DNA of 64,000 nt from Desulfosarcina alkanivorans (lineage in GTDB: Bacteria > Desulfobacterota > Desulfobacteria > Desulfobacterales > Desulfosarcinaceae). The notes beneath the pieces were generated by a model, which ran no database searches, was not told where the DNA came from, and was given only the letters and a program-made list of their open reading frames with translations. The stretch lies in contig NZ_AP021874.1 in assembly GCF_009688945.1 (NCBI RefSeq), positions 6,986,001 to 7,050,000 on the forward strand. Reading direction: 5' to 3'. The translations under genes were made by a program, and so were the position numbers. How positions within the stretch are numbered: position 1 is the stretch's first letter; the number at the start of each line of letters is the position of its first letter. This document shows, piece by piece, positions 24,634-33,736 of this stretch.

Positions 24634-25874
24634 GGGACCTCCCCCGGGGATCGGTTTTCGCAGCGTCGGATCAGGTCCAGGGCCTGTGGTGGCCGGCCAA
24701 GGTGCAGGGTCACCGTGGCGCCGGGCTGGGCCAGGGGTTGGGTCATCCCGTATCTATCCACGATGCGTACAATGGTGTCCGTCCGGGTGGGGGTGCCCGG
24801 AGAAAGCACGTCCACCTCTTCACCGGCAGTGATCTTGTTTTTTACCAGCACCCGGACCCCGCCGCCGGGGGTTGGGGCGATCACCTTGGCCACAAACCGA
24901 TACCCGGGCCGGATGACGTCATCCAGGTTGGCCGCCGCCTCTTGCGGGTCGCCGAAGTAAAATCCGGTGCAATAGCCCCGGTGGCTGATGGCGGCCAGTT
25001 CCTTCAACCAGCGCTTTCTGACTCGGTAGCCGCCGGGATCGTCATACCAGGCATCGATGGCTTCCCGGTAAACGTTAACCACGCCGGCCAGGTAGTGGAT
25101 GCTTTTCATGCGACCTTCGATTTTAAACGCGCAGATGCCGGCGTCGATCATCCGCGGCAGGTGTTCGATCATGCACAGATCCCGGGAGTTGAAGATGTAG
25201 GCGCCCCGCGGATCTTCGGCGATGGGAAAGTACCGGCCGGGGCGGGTCTGTTCCATCAGGGTATAGTGGAACCGGCAGGGCTGGCTGCACATGCCGCGGT
25301 TGCTCCCCCGGTTGGTCAGATATCCGGACAGCAGGCAGCGGCCCGAGTAGGCCATGCACATGGCGCCATGCACAAACGCCTCCACCTCGATGCCGCTTCC
25401 GGCGGCCATCTGTCGGATTTCTTCCAGGCTCAGTTCCCTGGCCGTATTGACCCGGGTCGCGCCCAGGTCCCGCCAGAAGCGGGCCGTACCGGTGTTGGTG
25501 GTGTTGGCCTGGGTGCTGATGTGGATGGGGATACGCGGCAGGTGCTTGCGGGCCAGCGTGAAGATGGCCGGATCGGCGATGATCAGGGCGTCCGGTTCGA
25601 CCGCCGCCAGCGATTCCAGGTAGTCGGCAATGGCCCGTGCTTCGCTGTCCCTCGAATAGATGTTGACGGCCACATACATGCGCACGTTTTTTTCACGGGT
25701 CGCGCGGCGGGCGGCCTGCATCTCTTCCAGGGAGAAGTTTCCGGAAAAGTTTCTCAGGCTGAAGTCCCTGCCGGCGAGGTAGACGGCATCGGCGCCGTAG
25801 TGCAGGGCGATCTCCAGTTTTTCCGGCGTGCCGGCCGGGGCCAGCAATTCCACTTTGTTGGTTGGTGCACTCAT
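24630..25874 (-). CDS. U32 peptidase-family protein (TrhP/RlhA/UbiU-like)
   Basis: 414 residues. The family signature is in the middle: EAFVHGAMCMAYSGRC, then the cysteine cluster GMCSQPCR, both typical of U32 proteins that carry an Fe-S cluster. Characterised relatives hydroxylate tRNA (TrhP) or 23S rRNA (RlhA), or take part in anaerobic ubiquinone synthesis (UbiU/V). The N-terminal ELLAPAGTPEKLEIALHYGA is the usual TIM-barrel start, and a C-terminal beta domain follows. The true substrate is open. It overlaps the methyltransferase gene by 4 bases and is 105 bases downstream of cbiR. Confidence 0.88.
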   Translation of the reverse strand: MSAPTNKVELLAPAGTPEKLEIALHYGADAVYLAGRDFSLRNFSGNFSLEEMQAARRATREKNVRMYVAVNIYSRDSEARAIADYLESLAAVEPDALIIADPAIFTLARKHLPRIPIHISTQANTTNTGTARFWRDLGATRVNTARELSLEEIRQMAAGSGIEVEAFVHGAMCMAYSGRCLLSGYLTNRGSNRGMCSQPCRFHYTLMEQTRPGRYFPIAEDPRGAYIFNSRDLCMIEHLPRMIDAGICAFKIEGRMKSIHYLAGVVNVYREAIDAWYDDPGGYRVRKRWLKELAAISHRGYCTGFYFGDPQEAAANLDDVIRPGYRFVAKVIAPTPGGGVRVLVKNKITAGEEVDVLSPGTPTRTDTIVRIVDRYGMTQPLAQPGATVTLHLGRPPQALDLIRRCENRSPGEVP

Positions 25875-25979
25875 CGATTACGCTATAAATTTGGGGGCAG
25901 AGAATTCACGAACCAGGCGACCCCACCCGGGAGAACGGGTTCGCTTCCGGCTCGGCGATCCAGGTTCAAATATCCGCCT

Positions 25980-26801
25980 TCATGCCCGATGATCGGCTTC
26001 CGTCGTCAGGCCCGACCACCGATCGAGCAAATGGGACAGCGAAGCGTTCAGGGCCTCAAATGAAAACACCTCCAGGGAGACCACGCCGCAAAAACGGTCC
26101 AACAGCTCCAGCACCCGGACCATCCGGGCCGTTGACAGGCGGTCCAGGGGCAGGTGGTCACGGGCACCGTCCACACCGTGCAGGTGGAAGATGGTGATGC
26201 GGTCCCGCCATCGGTCGAAAAAGGCGGTGATTGCCTTGTTGTGCGCCATCAGGTGGCCCAGATCCATGCACACGCTGAGATCCAGTTTCTCGACCACGGG
26301 GGCGGCCAGTTCGAAATCGTAACCCAGGTTTTCCACGGAGATACACCGTCGGGGGATGCCGTTGGCCAGCACCGCTTCCAGGGATTCCGCCGTGTGGGCC
26401 TGCCAGCGCCGGTCGTCGGGTTCGGATCGATCCCGCTCCAGGTGAAGGGTAAAGGTGGTCGGATCGAGCGGTGCGCAGCGGTCGATGGTCCGGGTCAGTA
26501 CATCCACCGCCGTTTGGCGCACACCGGCGTCCCGGTGCCCCACACGGATGTCCGTGGGCAGATGAACATTGTAAGTGATGCCGCCGTTTCGGGCCAGTTG
26601 CGCCAGTTCCCGGATCATCGACCGGGACGGCAGGCTGTCTGCAAACCGGCTTTCGAAAAAAAGCAGTTCGATTTCATCCACAAACGGCGCCAGGTGCCGG
26701 ACATTGTCCGTGTAGCCTGCCGGATAAACGAATGAAGGGCAGGCCATGGAAAAAGGGAACCGTTTTTTGCACACGGTTTCCAGGGGTGGAAAGGACGGCA
26801 T
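25980..26801 (-). CDS. cbiR: Cobamide-remodelling phosphodiesterase CbiR (TIM-barrel, AP-endonuclease-2 fold)
   Basis: A 273-residue TIM-barrel protein. CbiR from Akkermansia muciniphila hydrolyses the lower nucleotide loop of cobamides and so lets a cell swap the lower ligand. Family-like features are FPFSMACPSFVYPAGYTDNV near the N-terminus, TYNVHLPTDI, the metal-site-like ISVENLGYDFE, CMDLGHLMAHN and FHLHGVDGARDHLPLD with paired histidines, then SLEVFSFE. It sits at the end of a cobalamin operon, as cbiR often does, but a terminator between cbiB and this gene suggests separate control. AAAGGA precedes the ATG at 26801. A generic sugar-isomerase-like TIM barrel is the alternative; motifs and context favour CbiR. 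Confidence 0.82.
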   Translation of the reverse strand: MPSFPPLETVCKKRFPFSMACPSFVYPAGYTDNVRHLAPFVDEIELLFFESRFADSLPSRSMIRELAQLARNGGITYNVHLPTDIRVGHRDAGVRQTAVDVLTRTIDRCAPLDPTTFTLHLERDRSEPDDRRWQAHTAESLEAVLANGIPRRCISVENLGYDFELAAPVVEKLDLSVCMDLGHLMAHNKAITAFFDRWRDRITIFHLHGVDGARDHLPLDRLSTARMVRVLELLDRFCGVVSLEVFSFEALNASLSHLLDRWSGLTTEADHRA

Positions 26802-26822
26802 TGTTTTCCTTTTACTGCTAAT

Positions 26823-26848
26823 GAAAAACCTGGTCCTTTGGGCCAGGT
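26823..26848 (-). terminator. Intrinsic terminator between cbiB and cbiR
   Basis: Read on the minus strand, a 6-base stem ACCTGG/CCAGGT (26848-26843 with 26833-26828) around a 9-base loop runs into five T residues (26828-26824). It ends about 22 bases before the cbiR start. It should stop transcripts from the cob operon or act as an attenuator for cbiR. Upstream (26870-27034) I see no cobalamin riboswitch, only a CAGGAGTCAGAATCCAG-type low-complexity stretch at 26889-26915. Confidence 0.55.
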
Positions 26849-27034
26849 CAGAGATAATTGGCTCTGCCGTAATCGTCGTATAGGAATTCAGGAGTCAGAA
26901 TCCAGAACTCAGAATAAGGTTTTCGCCTTTGGCTCATTCGATCTTTTTCAAAAGACGGAGCGAAGCGACATCCAAATCCTTCTGCCTTCTGACGCCTGTT
27001 GTTTCTCGCGATTGCAGCATCCCCCTTACAGGGC

Positions 27035-28009
27035 TCAGATGCTAAGTGGCACCGGCAGAAGCAGCATGGTCATTGCCGCCGCCATAAACACCAGGATCGT
27101 GGTGGTCAGCATCAGGCGGCAGGCCTGCCGGACGTGGACCGGGCGGGCGCTGCCCAACCCCTCGCCGATAATGGGCTTTAGCACCACCCGCCCGTGGTAA
27201 TGATTGGGGCCGCCCATCCACAACCCCAGGGCGCCGGCGAAGGCGGCTTCCGGGTAACCCGCATTGGGACTGGCATGGGCACGCCCATCCTTCAAGGCGG
27301 TTTTCAGTGCCGGTCGGCCCCGGCCGTTGAGCATCTGGGCGGCCAGGGCAATAAAGGGCAGGCTCAGCCGCGCGGGGACAAAGTTGGCCACATCGTCCAT
27401 GCGGGCGGCGAAACGGCCGAACTGCAGGTAGCGCTCATTTTTGTACCCGACCATGGAGTCCAGGGTGTTGACCATTTTATAGGCCATGGCCAGGGGGGCT
27501 CCGCCCAGCACGGCGAAGAACAGTGGAGAGACGACGCCGTCGACCAGGTTTTCGGCCACGGTTTCCACGGCGGCCCGGGTGACGCCCGTTTCGTCCAGCC
27601 GGTCCACCTCCCGTCCCACGATCATGGATACGGCCCGTCTGCCGGCCTGGATGCCTGACCCGGCCAGGGCTTTGGACACCGCCAGGGCGGCATCGGCCAG
27701 GGACCTGGCTGAGATGCAGACGAATATCATGGCGGTTTCGACAAGGATCCCCGCAGCCGGGTGGACGGATGCGGCCGTGTGGATCAGCAGCAGGCTGGCC
27801 CCCCACACGGCGGCCACCAGCGAAACGGCCATCAGCCCGCCGGAGACCAGGGGCCTCAGGGGCAGCCGCCGGAACCGGGGCTCCAGCCGCTCGATGGCCC
27901 TGCCCATCCAGCGAACGGGATGGGGCAGCCACAGCGGATCGCCGGCGATCATGTCCAGCGCCAGCGCGAGGGTCAGGGCCAGGGCCAGGGTCGATCCGTC
28001 AGTGTTCAT
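27035..28009 (-). CDS. cbiB: Adenosylcobinamide-phosphate synthase
   Basis: A 324-residue integral membrane enzyme that attaches the (R)-1-amino-2-propanol phosphate arm made via CobD to adenosylcobyric acid. Five or more TM segments and the motifs DMIAGDPLWLPHPVRWMG near residue 20, VGREVDRLDETGVTRAAVET and DSMVGYKNERYLQFG identify it. ATG 28009 follows GGGGGA at good spacing and overlaps the cobD stop by 11 bases. It is last in the operon. Confidence 0.95.
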   Translation of the reverse strand: MNTDGSTLALALTLALALDMIAGDPLWLPHPVRWMGRAIERLEPRFRRLPLRPLVSGGLMAVSLVAAVWGASLLLIHTAASVHPAAGILVETAMIFVCISARSLADAALAVSKALAGSGIQAGRRAVSMIVGREVDRLDETGVTRAAVETVAENLVDGVVSPLFFAVLGGAPLAMAYKMVNTLDSMVGYKNERYLQFGRFAARMDDVANFVPARLSLPFIALAAQMLNGRGRPALKTALKDGRAHASPNAGYPEAAFAGALGLWMGGPNHYHGRVVLKPIIGEGLGSARPVHVRQACRLMLTTTILVFMAAAMTMLLLPVPLSI

Positions 28010-29108
28010 GGGCGATCCCCCTTCGGGCATGATCGCGGCACAACCGGATCAGCAGGTCTGTCGCCCGACGGTTCTCCGCTTCGGTTTTCAGAGAGAGACG
28101 GATGAAGGCATCGGAGAGGCCGGTAAAGTTGGCGCAGTCACGGATCAGGATGCGGTGGTCGGCCATGTGCCGCCACACCGTCGGGGCGTCCAGACCTTCG
28201 GACAGGCGCATCAGCATGAAAGAGGTCGCCGATGGGAAACACCGGATCCCGGTCTTCTGCCGGATACATTCTTCTATTCGGGCTTTCTCTGATTCTATCA
28301 TGGTTCGTGTCGACGATAGGAACTGCTCCACCGGTCCGGTGTGCTCCATGAGCCATCGGACGGCGGTCTGGGCCAGGCTGTTCACCGACCAGGGCAGGGC
28401 AAACGCTGCCAGCCGCTGCACTATCGGTGGCGGCGCCTTGACGAAGCCGATACGCAGTCCGGGAATCCGGAAGGCCTTGGACATGGAGTTGAGCACCATG
28501 ACATTGGGCAGGTCCGAGGCGATCATGGTTACCGCCGAAGGGGCCGGGGCGAAGGGCAGATAGGATTCGTCGATCACGAATACCGTGTCGGGCAGGGGCC
28601 GGCAAAGGGCGTCCATGTCCGATCGTTTCACCAGGGCCCCGGTGGGGTTGTTGGGGTTGCAGAAAAAGACCAGGTCCGCCCCTGCCGCTGCCTTGCCGAT
28701 GGCCTGCATGTCCGGCGTGAAATCGTCCGGTTCACGGCAGATCAGGTGGTCGCAGGCCACCCGGTTCATGGTGCAGGCATCCCGGTAGTCGGAGTAGGTG
28801 GGGCCCACCACCAGGGCTTTTTTGGCTCCCAGGGCCCGGGGGATCCGGTAGATCAGTTCGGTGGTCCCGTTGCCCGCCAGGGTCTGCCGCGGATCGATGC
28901 CGTGGACCCGCGCAAACGCATCGACGATGCCGCCGGCGTCCACCTCGGGCAGGGCCGCGATGGCCGACATATTTTTCCTTAAATGGTCGGTCAGCGCCGG
29001 CATGGGGCCCAGGGGATTGACGTTGGCGCTCATGTCGCTGATGTCCGATGGCCGGCAGCCCAACCGCCGGGCCAGCTGATAGATGTTGCCCCCGTGCCCG
29101 CCGATCAT
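27999..29108 (-). CDS. cobD: Threonine-phosphate decarboxylase (PLP-dependent, class I/II aminotransferase fold)
   Basis: 369 residues. It decarboxylates L-threonine-O-3-phosphate to (R)-1-amino-2-propanol phosphate, the substrate of CbiB. The opening GGNIYQLARRLG and DMSANVNPLGP are typical of CobD/CobC; CNPNNPTGAL and NSMSKAFRIPGLRIGF (PLP lysine) are the aminotransferase signature. The start at 29108 overlaps the cobS stop (ATGA). A much longer frame upstream reads antisense-like sequence within cobS and was discarded. Confidence 0.93.
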   Translation of the reverse strand: MIGGHGGNIYQLARRLGCRPSDISDMSANVNPLGPMPALTDHLRKNMSAIAALPEVDAGGIVDAFARVHGIDPRQTLAGNGTTELIYRIPRALGAKKALVVGPTYSDYRDACTMNRVACDHLICREPDDFTPDMQAIGKAAAGADLVFFCNPNNPTGALVKRSDMDALCRPLPDTVFVIDESYLPFAPAPSAVTMIASDLPNVMVLNSMSKAFRIPGLRIGFVKAPPPIVQRLAAFALPWSVNSLAQTAVRWLMEHTGPVEQFLSSTRTMIESEKARIEECIRQKTGIRCFPSATSFMLMRLSEGLDAPTVWRHMADHRILIRDCANFTGLSDAFIRLSLKTEAENRRATDLLIRLCRDHARRGIAHEH

Positions 29109-29833
29109 GGGTGGACTCCCACGCACAGCGCAAGGAACAGGATCGCTTCCAGGATTTCGACCATGGCCCCCAGCAGGTCCCCGGTGATGCCGCCCAACTT
29201 GCTGCGATAGAGCCGGATCAGGGCCGCCGTCGCCGCGACAAAAAACAGGTTCATCAAAAGCCCCCGCCACCCCAGAAACAGGGAGAGGGCCACCGGTACG
29301 GCCAGGTATTTAAAATCCGGCGCGGACAGGGGCGTTTCGAAAAACGGACTGCCCGTGCCTTCCTTGCCCCGGGCGTAGGGCAGAACGCGCATACCGATCA
29401 TCATGGCCGACCGGGCATAGGCCGGCACGACCAGCAGCGCCAGGAAACGGGCATGGCCGATGCTGCCCAGGCCCGCGGTTTTAACGAGCAGCACGCAGGC
29501 CACGGCCACCAGCCCCATGGCGCCCACGCGGCTGTCCTTCATGATGGCCAGTGCTTTTTCCCGTTCCCGCTGGCCGTAAAGGCCGTCGGCCATGTCCGCC
29601 AGGCCGTCCAGGTGGAAGGCACCGGTGATGCACGCCAGCAGGACCACGTCCAGCACCGACGCCACCCCGGGCGGCCAGACAGCCGAGACGGCCAGGTCGA
29701 ACAGCGCCAGCGTCAGTCCGATGGCCAGGCCGGCCAGCGGGAAATGAACGATGATGCCCTTGGGGTCGAAGGGGCGCGGTCGGCCCAGCGGAACCGCGGT
29801 GATGAACTGGAGCGAGGCGATGAATGCATTCAT
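29105..29833 (-). CDS. cobS: Cobalamin synthase (adenosylcobinamide-GDP ribazoletransferase)
   Basis: A 242-residue membrane enzyme joining adenosylcobinamide-GDP with alpha-ribazole (or its phosphate), closing the nucleotide loop. The metal-binding motif HLDGLADMADGLYG is at about residue 73, and five to six TM segments follow. It consumes the CobU product and, indirectly, the CobT product (cobT is at 327). The start at 29833 overlaps the cobU stop by 4 bases. Confidence 0.95.
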   Translation of the reverse strand: MNAFIASLQFITAVPLGRPRPFDPKGIIVHFPLAGLAIGLTLALFDLAVSAVWPPGVASVLDVVLLACITGAFHLDGLADMADGLYGQREREKALAIMKDSRVGAMGLVAVACVLLVKTAGLGSIGHARFLALLVVPAYARSAMMIGMRVLPYARGKEGTGSPFFETPLSAPDFKYLAVPVALSLFLGWRGLLMNLFFVAATAALIRLYRSKLGGITGDLLGAMVEILEAILFLALCVGVHP

Positions 29834-30378
29834 GGGGCCGTCGCCTGGAAAGCGGGTTTGATGGTCACGGGAATGCCGGCCACGGTCCAGACCACGCGGT
29901 CACAGGCGGCGGCCACAGCCTGGTTGGTCCAGCCGGCCAGGTCGCGGTAATGCCGGGCCAGCCGGTTTTCGGGAACGATGCCGGCGCCCACCTCGTTGGA
30001 AACGAGGATCACGTTGCGGGGCGCCGATCTGACGGCTTCGGCCAGATCGTCGATCCGCCGTCGGATGCAGTCCACATCGTCGGTCCGCATGAGCAGGTTG
30101 CTCAGCCACAGGGTCAGGCAGTCCACCAGAATGACGTCCGTCGACGGGCTGTGGGCGGTGATGGTCCCGGCCAGATCCACGGGAACTTCCAGGGTGTCCC
30201 AGGTGGCGTCACGTTCCCGTCGGTGACGGTCCACCCGGTCCTTCATCTCGTCGTCACGGGGCACACAGGTGGCCACGAAGATCCGGCGGCCGCCCATGCC
30301 TTCGGCCAGGTTCAGGGCATGGCTGCTTTTGCCGCTGCGGCAGCCGCCCAGGACCAGAATTTTATCGGTATTGGTCAC
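29830..30378 (-). CDS. cobU: Adenosylcobinamide kinase / adenosylcobinamide-phosphate guanylyltransferase
   Basis: A 182-residue bifunctional enzyme that phosphorylates adenosylcobinamide and adds GMP. The P-loop GGCRSGKSSHA is at about residue 12, followed by VDCLTLWLSNLL and VSNEVGAGIVPENRLARHYRD, typical of CobU. The start used is GTG at 30378, because the family begins a few residues before the P-loop and this GTG overlaps the cbiP stop as GTGA; the frame is open 255 bases further upstream, inside cbiP. Confidence 0.94.
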   Translation of the reverse strand: MTNTDKILVLGGCRSGKSSHALNLAEGMGGRRIFVATCVPRDDEMKDRVDRHRRERDATWDTLEVPVDLAGTITAHSPSTDVILVDCLTLWLSNLLMRTDDVDCIRRRIDDLAEAVRSAPRNVILVSNEVGAGIVPENRLARHYRDLAGWTNQAVAAACDRVVWTVAGIPVTIKPAFQATAP

Positions 30379-31928
30379 GTCGGTTTCTTTATGAAATTTA
30401 TTGGCTTTTTGTTTTCGATCTTCAACAGTTCGCTGATCCGATCCACATCCACATGCTGCCGGACATGCTCGGCCAGCAGGGCATACTGCTGCCGTTTGGC
30501 CTCCAGCCCGCCGTCGGCCGGCACGTCCATGCCGGTCAGGCCCGCCTCGGTCAGCCAGCGGGTGATCAGCGCCGGGGTGTCGAACAGGCCGTGCATGTAG
30601 CTGCCGATGGTCCGTCCGTGGTCGGCGGTGCACCCGTCGGCGTCATCCACCGGGATGCCGTTTCTTTCGGTTACCGTCAGGAGGGGGCGTCCGCCCTGCA
30701 GCCGGGTGTGACCCATGTGAATTTCATAGCCGCTGCCACGGATGCCGTCCCACGAAAAACGGCTCACGGTGGTGGTCTTGGGGGCCCGGAGCACGGTTTC
30801 CACCGGAAGCAGGCCCAGGCCGTCGGTTGTCCCCGGTGCGCCTTCGAGGCCGTCGGGGTCGTGGACCCGGAGGCCCATCATCTGGTAGCCGCCGCAGATG
30901 CCGGTGATATGGCCGCCACCGGCGCGATAGGCGGCTATCCGGGATTGCCAGCCGCTGGTGTTGAGCCATTCCAGGTCGAATCGGGTGTTCTTGGACCCCG
31001 GCAGGATCACGGCGGCGAAGGCGGCCAGATCCTGGGGCGTTTCCAAAAAGTGAACCGACATCCCCGCGACCCCCTTGAGCGGGTCGAAATCGGTGAAATT
31101 GGATATATGAGGAGTGCGGATCACCGCCACCGCGGGCATTCCGTCCGTTGGAGCCGAAACCGCTGCGGGCCGTTCGATGACCACCGAATCTTCGGGGTCG
31201 ATGCGGATGTGATCGTACCAGGGCACGACCCCGAACACCGGCAGCCCCGTTTTTTCTTCGATCCACTGCACCCCGTCCGCGAACAGCCGCAGATCGCCCC
31301 GGAACCGGTTGATGATGAATCCGGCCACGCGGGCCCGGAAATGCGGGGGAAGGCATTCCAGGGTGCCCACCAACTGGGCGAAAATGCCGCCGCGGTGGAT
31401 GTCGCCCACCAGGATGACCGGGGCGTCGGCGTAGTCGGCCATGGGAAGATTGACGATGTCGTGGGCCATGAGGTTCACTTCGGCGCAGGAACCGGCCCCC
31501 TCCATCACCACCAGATCGGTCCGGTCGCGCAGGCGGTCCAGGGCGGCGTTGGCGGTCCGCACCAGACGGACCTTTTTCCGGTGGTAGTCCATGGCCGTCT
31601 GGTTGCCGATGGCCTCGCCCAGGAGCACCACCTGGGAGCCCACGTCGCTGGTGGGCTTGAGCAGGATGGGATTCATGTCCACGTGGGGGGCGATGCCGGC
31701 GGCTTCGGCCTGGACAATCTGGGCCCGGCCCATCTCCAGCCCCTCCGGGGTGACCCCTGAGTTGTTGGACATGTTCTGGGCCTTGTATGGCGCCACCCGC
31801 AGGCCCCGGTCGGCAAAGATGCGGCACAGGGCGGCGGCGATGACGCTTTTGCCCACGTCGGATCCGGTGCCCAGCACGGCCAGGCAGGGGGCTGGGGAGG
31901 TGTTTTTTGTCTTGGCTTGCTTGGTCAT
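30375..31928 (-). CDS. cbiP: Cobyric acid synthase
   Basis: A 517-residue glutamine amidotransferase that amidates carboxyls b, d, e and g of adenosylcobyrinic acid a,c-diamide. The N-terminal ATP-binding motif GTGSDVGKSVIAAALCRIF and YKAQNMSNNSGVTPEG mark the synthetase part. The glutaminase domain has the nucleophile in GICGGYQMMG at about residue 345 and the partner histidine in GSYMHGLFD. ATG 31928. A 174-base spacer with nothing obvious separates it from cobO. Confidence 0.96.
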   Translation of the reverse strand: MTKQAKTKNTSPAPCLAVLGTGSDVGKSVIAAALCRIFADRGLRVAPYKAQNMSNNSGVTPEGLEMGRAQIVQAEAAGIAPHVDMNPILLKPTSDVGSQVVLLGEAIGNQTAMDYHRKKVRLVRTANAALDRLRDRTDLVVMEGAGSCAEVNLMAHDIVNLPMADYADAPVILVGDIHRGGIFAQLVGTLECLPPHFRARVAGFIINRFRGDLRLFADGVQWIEEKTGLPVFGVVPWYDHIRIDPEDSVVIERPAAVSAPTDGMPAVAVIRTPHISNFTDFDPLKGVAGMSVHFLETPQDLAAFAAVILPGSKNTRFDLEWLNTSGWQSRIAAYRAGGGHITGICGGYQMMGLRVHDPDGLEGAPGTTDGLGLLPVETVLRAPKTTTVSRFSWDGIRGSGYEIHMGHTRLQGGRPLLTVTERNGIPVDDADGCTADHGRTIGSYMHGLFDTPALITRWLTEAGLTGMDVPADGGLEAKRQQYALLAEHVRQHVDVDRISELLKIENKKPINFIKKPT

Positions 31929-32102
31929 TGGTGCACGTGTCCCATGGGGCGAGAAAAAGGGTTCGAGGGGGCAAGGATCCGGGGGGGTAGGCGGGCTTTG
32001 TCCTGGTTTCTCATGGTATTTCCCTGAGCGCCCATGTTTCTTGATCGATCCGTTCCCTGTCTTTGTTGCACGGTTTTCTCAACCCCTCGACTCCTTGAAC
32101 CC

Positions 32103-32627
32103 TCACTTTTCTATCCCGGTCCTGGCCGCCACCCCGGCCTGGTAGTAGTGTTTGACCGCCTTCATCTCCGTCACCAGATCGGCCCTGTCGATGACCCGCG
32201 CGTCCGCCCCCCGGCCGGTGACCACCAGTTCCACATCCCCCGGTTTCTGTGCCATGATCTCCAGTATCGCGTCCACCGGAAACAGGCCGCACAGGGCCGC
32301 CACGTTGCCCTCTTCCATGATCACCACCTTATAGCGGCCCGAGGCCAGGGCGCTGCGAACGGCTGCCAGCCCCTTTTGGGCGGCGGCCACATCCTCCGGC
32401 GCCGGCTTTCCCTTGATGAACCGGCCCAGACCGAACTGTTCCACGGTGATCCGGTCCGCAAAGCGGGCCAGGGCCCTGATCTCGCTGTAGTCGCCCGATT
32501 TGATGAACTGGGCGATGTAGACCTTCAGCCCCGCACCGGCCGCCCGCAGGGCCAGTCCCAGGGATGCCGTGGTTTTGCCCTTGCCGTCGCCGGTGTAGAT
32601 TTGGGTGTAGCCGTTTTTGAATGCCAT
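32103..32627 (-). CDS. cobO: Corrinoid adenosyltransferase (CobO/BtuR type)
   Basis: A 174-residue enzyme transferring the adenosyl group of ATP to cob(I)yrinic acid or cob(I)alamin. The P-loop YTGDGKGKTTASLGLALRA is at about residue 11. Further family features are IAQFIKSGDYSE, VIMEEGNVAALCGL and ELVVTGRGADARVIDRADLVTEM. It lies between the corrin-ring methyltransferases and the late steps. No riboswitch was found in the 239-base upstream spacer. Confidence 0.93.
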   Translation of the reverse strand: MAFKNGYTQIYTGDGKGKTTASLGLALRAAGAGLKVYIAQFIKSGDYSEIRALARFADRITVEQFGLGRFIKGKPAPEDVAAAQKGLAAVRSALASGRYKVVIMEEGNVAALCGLFPVDAILEIMAQKPGDVELVVTGRGADARVIDRADLVTEMKAVKHYYQAGVAARTGIEK

Positions 32628-32866
32628 TTGATAATTTCCGGATCGAGTCGCAATTTTATCTGTTCAGGTTTTCGGTTCACCGTTAACGGAAATTGGAAAT
32701 TGGGTCTTCATGCTGGTGTACTGTTACTGGACGCATTCAATTAGGGGCCAGACGTATCAACTCTTTCCTGATCTCGCCGATCTCTCCCCATTTTCCAGTT
32801 TCAAGTTTCCAACCGTGAACCGATAAACGTAAACCGTGAACGGTGACGATCCACTTAACACCGCTT
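32628..32866 (-). other. 239-base spacer inside the cob locus
   Basis: No gene was found. The stretch has low-complexity AT/GT tracts and repeats of GTGAAC/CGTGAAC type near 32815-32845, including imperfect copies of AACCGTGAAC. It could hold a promoter for cobO and the genes below it, but I see no clear -35/-10 pair and no B12 box. Confidence 0.4.
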
Positions 32867-33736
32867 TTAACCCATATCGTACTTCTTCGCATACCCCCGC
32901 GGCGTCACCATGAACCCGTCGTAATTAAAGGTGTTGGAATTGCCGATGAACACCGTCGTCTGCATGTCCACCTCGGCCCGGTGCAGATCGCCGAGGGTGG
33001 TGAGCGTCACCCGCTGGTTGTCCCGCATGGCGCCGGTGACGATGCCCACGGGCGTGCCCGGCTCGCGGTGGCCGAGGACGATCTGCCGGGCGCGGGCCAG
33101 GTGTTCGGGCCGGCGCCGGCTCTTGGGGTTGTAAAGCACAATCACGAAGTCGGCCCGGGCCGCCGCATCCAGCCGCTTTTCGATGGTTTCCCAGGGCGTG
33201 AGCAGGTCACTCAGGGAGACCGCGGCAAAATCATGGGTCAGGGGCGCCCCCAGGAGGGACGCGCCGGAGCACAGGGCGGGAATGCCGGGCACCACCTCGA
33301 CGATCAGACGGTTCGCGTCCGCATCTTTGTCATTGTTGCCAATGGAAATGGCCCGCTCCCGGCACATTTCCAGAACCAGGCCGGCCATGGCGTAGACCCC
33401 CGGGTCTCCGCTGGAAACCACGGCGCAGGCGCTGCCCGACACGGCCAGGTCCAGGGCGGCAGACACCCGGTCGACCTCTTTTTTCATGGCCGTGCTGACA
33501 ATCAGTTTGCCGGCGATCAGCGGTCGGATCAGGTCGATGTAGGTGGTGTATCCGGCAACGGCGTCGACGGTTTTCAGCACCTGCGTGGCACGCAGGCTCA
33601 GGTGCTCCGGCCCGCCGGGTCCGATGCCGACGATATACAGCCGTCCGCGGCCACCGCCAGGGTGACGTTGGCCGTCTTCTTCTTGGGAACGATCAGACGT
33701 CCCCGGTGGGTCGCCAGCAAGGCTGCGGCTTCGCAT
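32867..33736 (-). CDS. cbiH: Cobalt-factor III C17-methyltransferase / precorrin-3B C17-methyltransferase
   Basis: A SAM-dependent ring-contraction methyltransferase of the tetrapyrrole methylase fold. GIGPGGPEHLSLRA at about residue 37, SSGDPGVYAMAGLVLE, VPGIPALCSGASLLGAPL and LYNPKSRRRPEHL identify it. Homology begins only at residue 33 (LYIVGIGPGG), and no ATG, GTG or TTG lies between the ATG at 33736 and that point; the codon there is CTG at 33640. Either the ATG at 33736 is used, giving a 139-base overlap with cbiG and an odd N-terminus, or a CTG starts translation. Confidence 0.9.
   Translation of the reverse strand: MRSRSLAGDPPGTSDRSQEEDGQRHPGGGRGRLYIVGIGPGGPEHLSLRATQVLKTVDAVAGYTTYIDLIRPLIAGKLIVSTAMKKEVDRVSAALDLAVSGSACAVVSSGDPGVYAMAGLVLEMCRERAISIGNNDKDADANRLIVEVVPGIPALCSGASLLGAPLTHDFAAVSLSDLLTPWETIEKRLDAAARADFVIVLYNPKSRRRPEHLARARQIVLGHREPGTPVGIVTGAMRDNQRVTLTTLGDLHRAEVDMQTTVFIGNSNTFNYDGFMVTPRGYAKKYDMG

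Noticed and set aside
25875..25979. tRNA in the cbiR-U32 spacer
   Set aside because: GGTTCAAAT resembles a T-loop, but no acceptor stem, D-arm or anticodon arm can be folded around it.
26802..27034. Cobalamin riboswitch ahead of cbiR
   Set aside because: No B12-box or adenosylcobalamin core could be found on the minus strand; only a terminator and a low-complexity stretch are present.
30453..31760. Long plus-strand frame opposite cbiP
   Set aside because: It mirrors the coding strand of cbiP and has no homology; the cbiP frame has all its catalytic motifs.
32628..32866. Cobalamin riboswitch in the cob locus spacer
   Set aside because: No conserved B12-box and no matching stem set; the spacer is mostly simple-sequence repeats.
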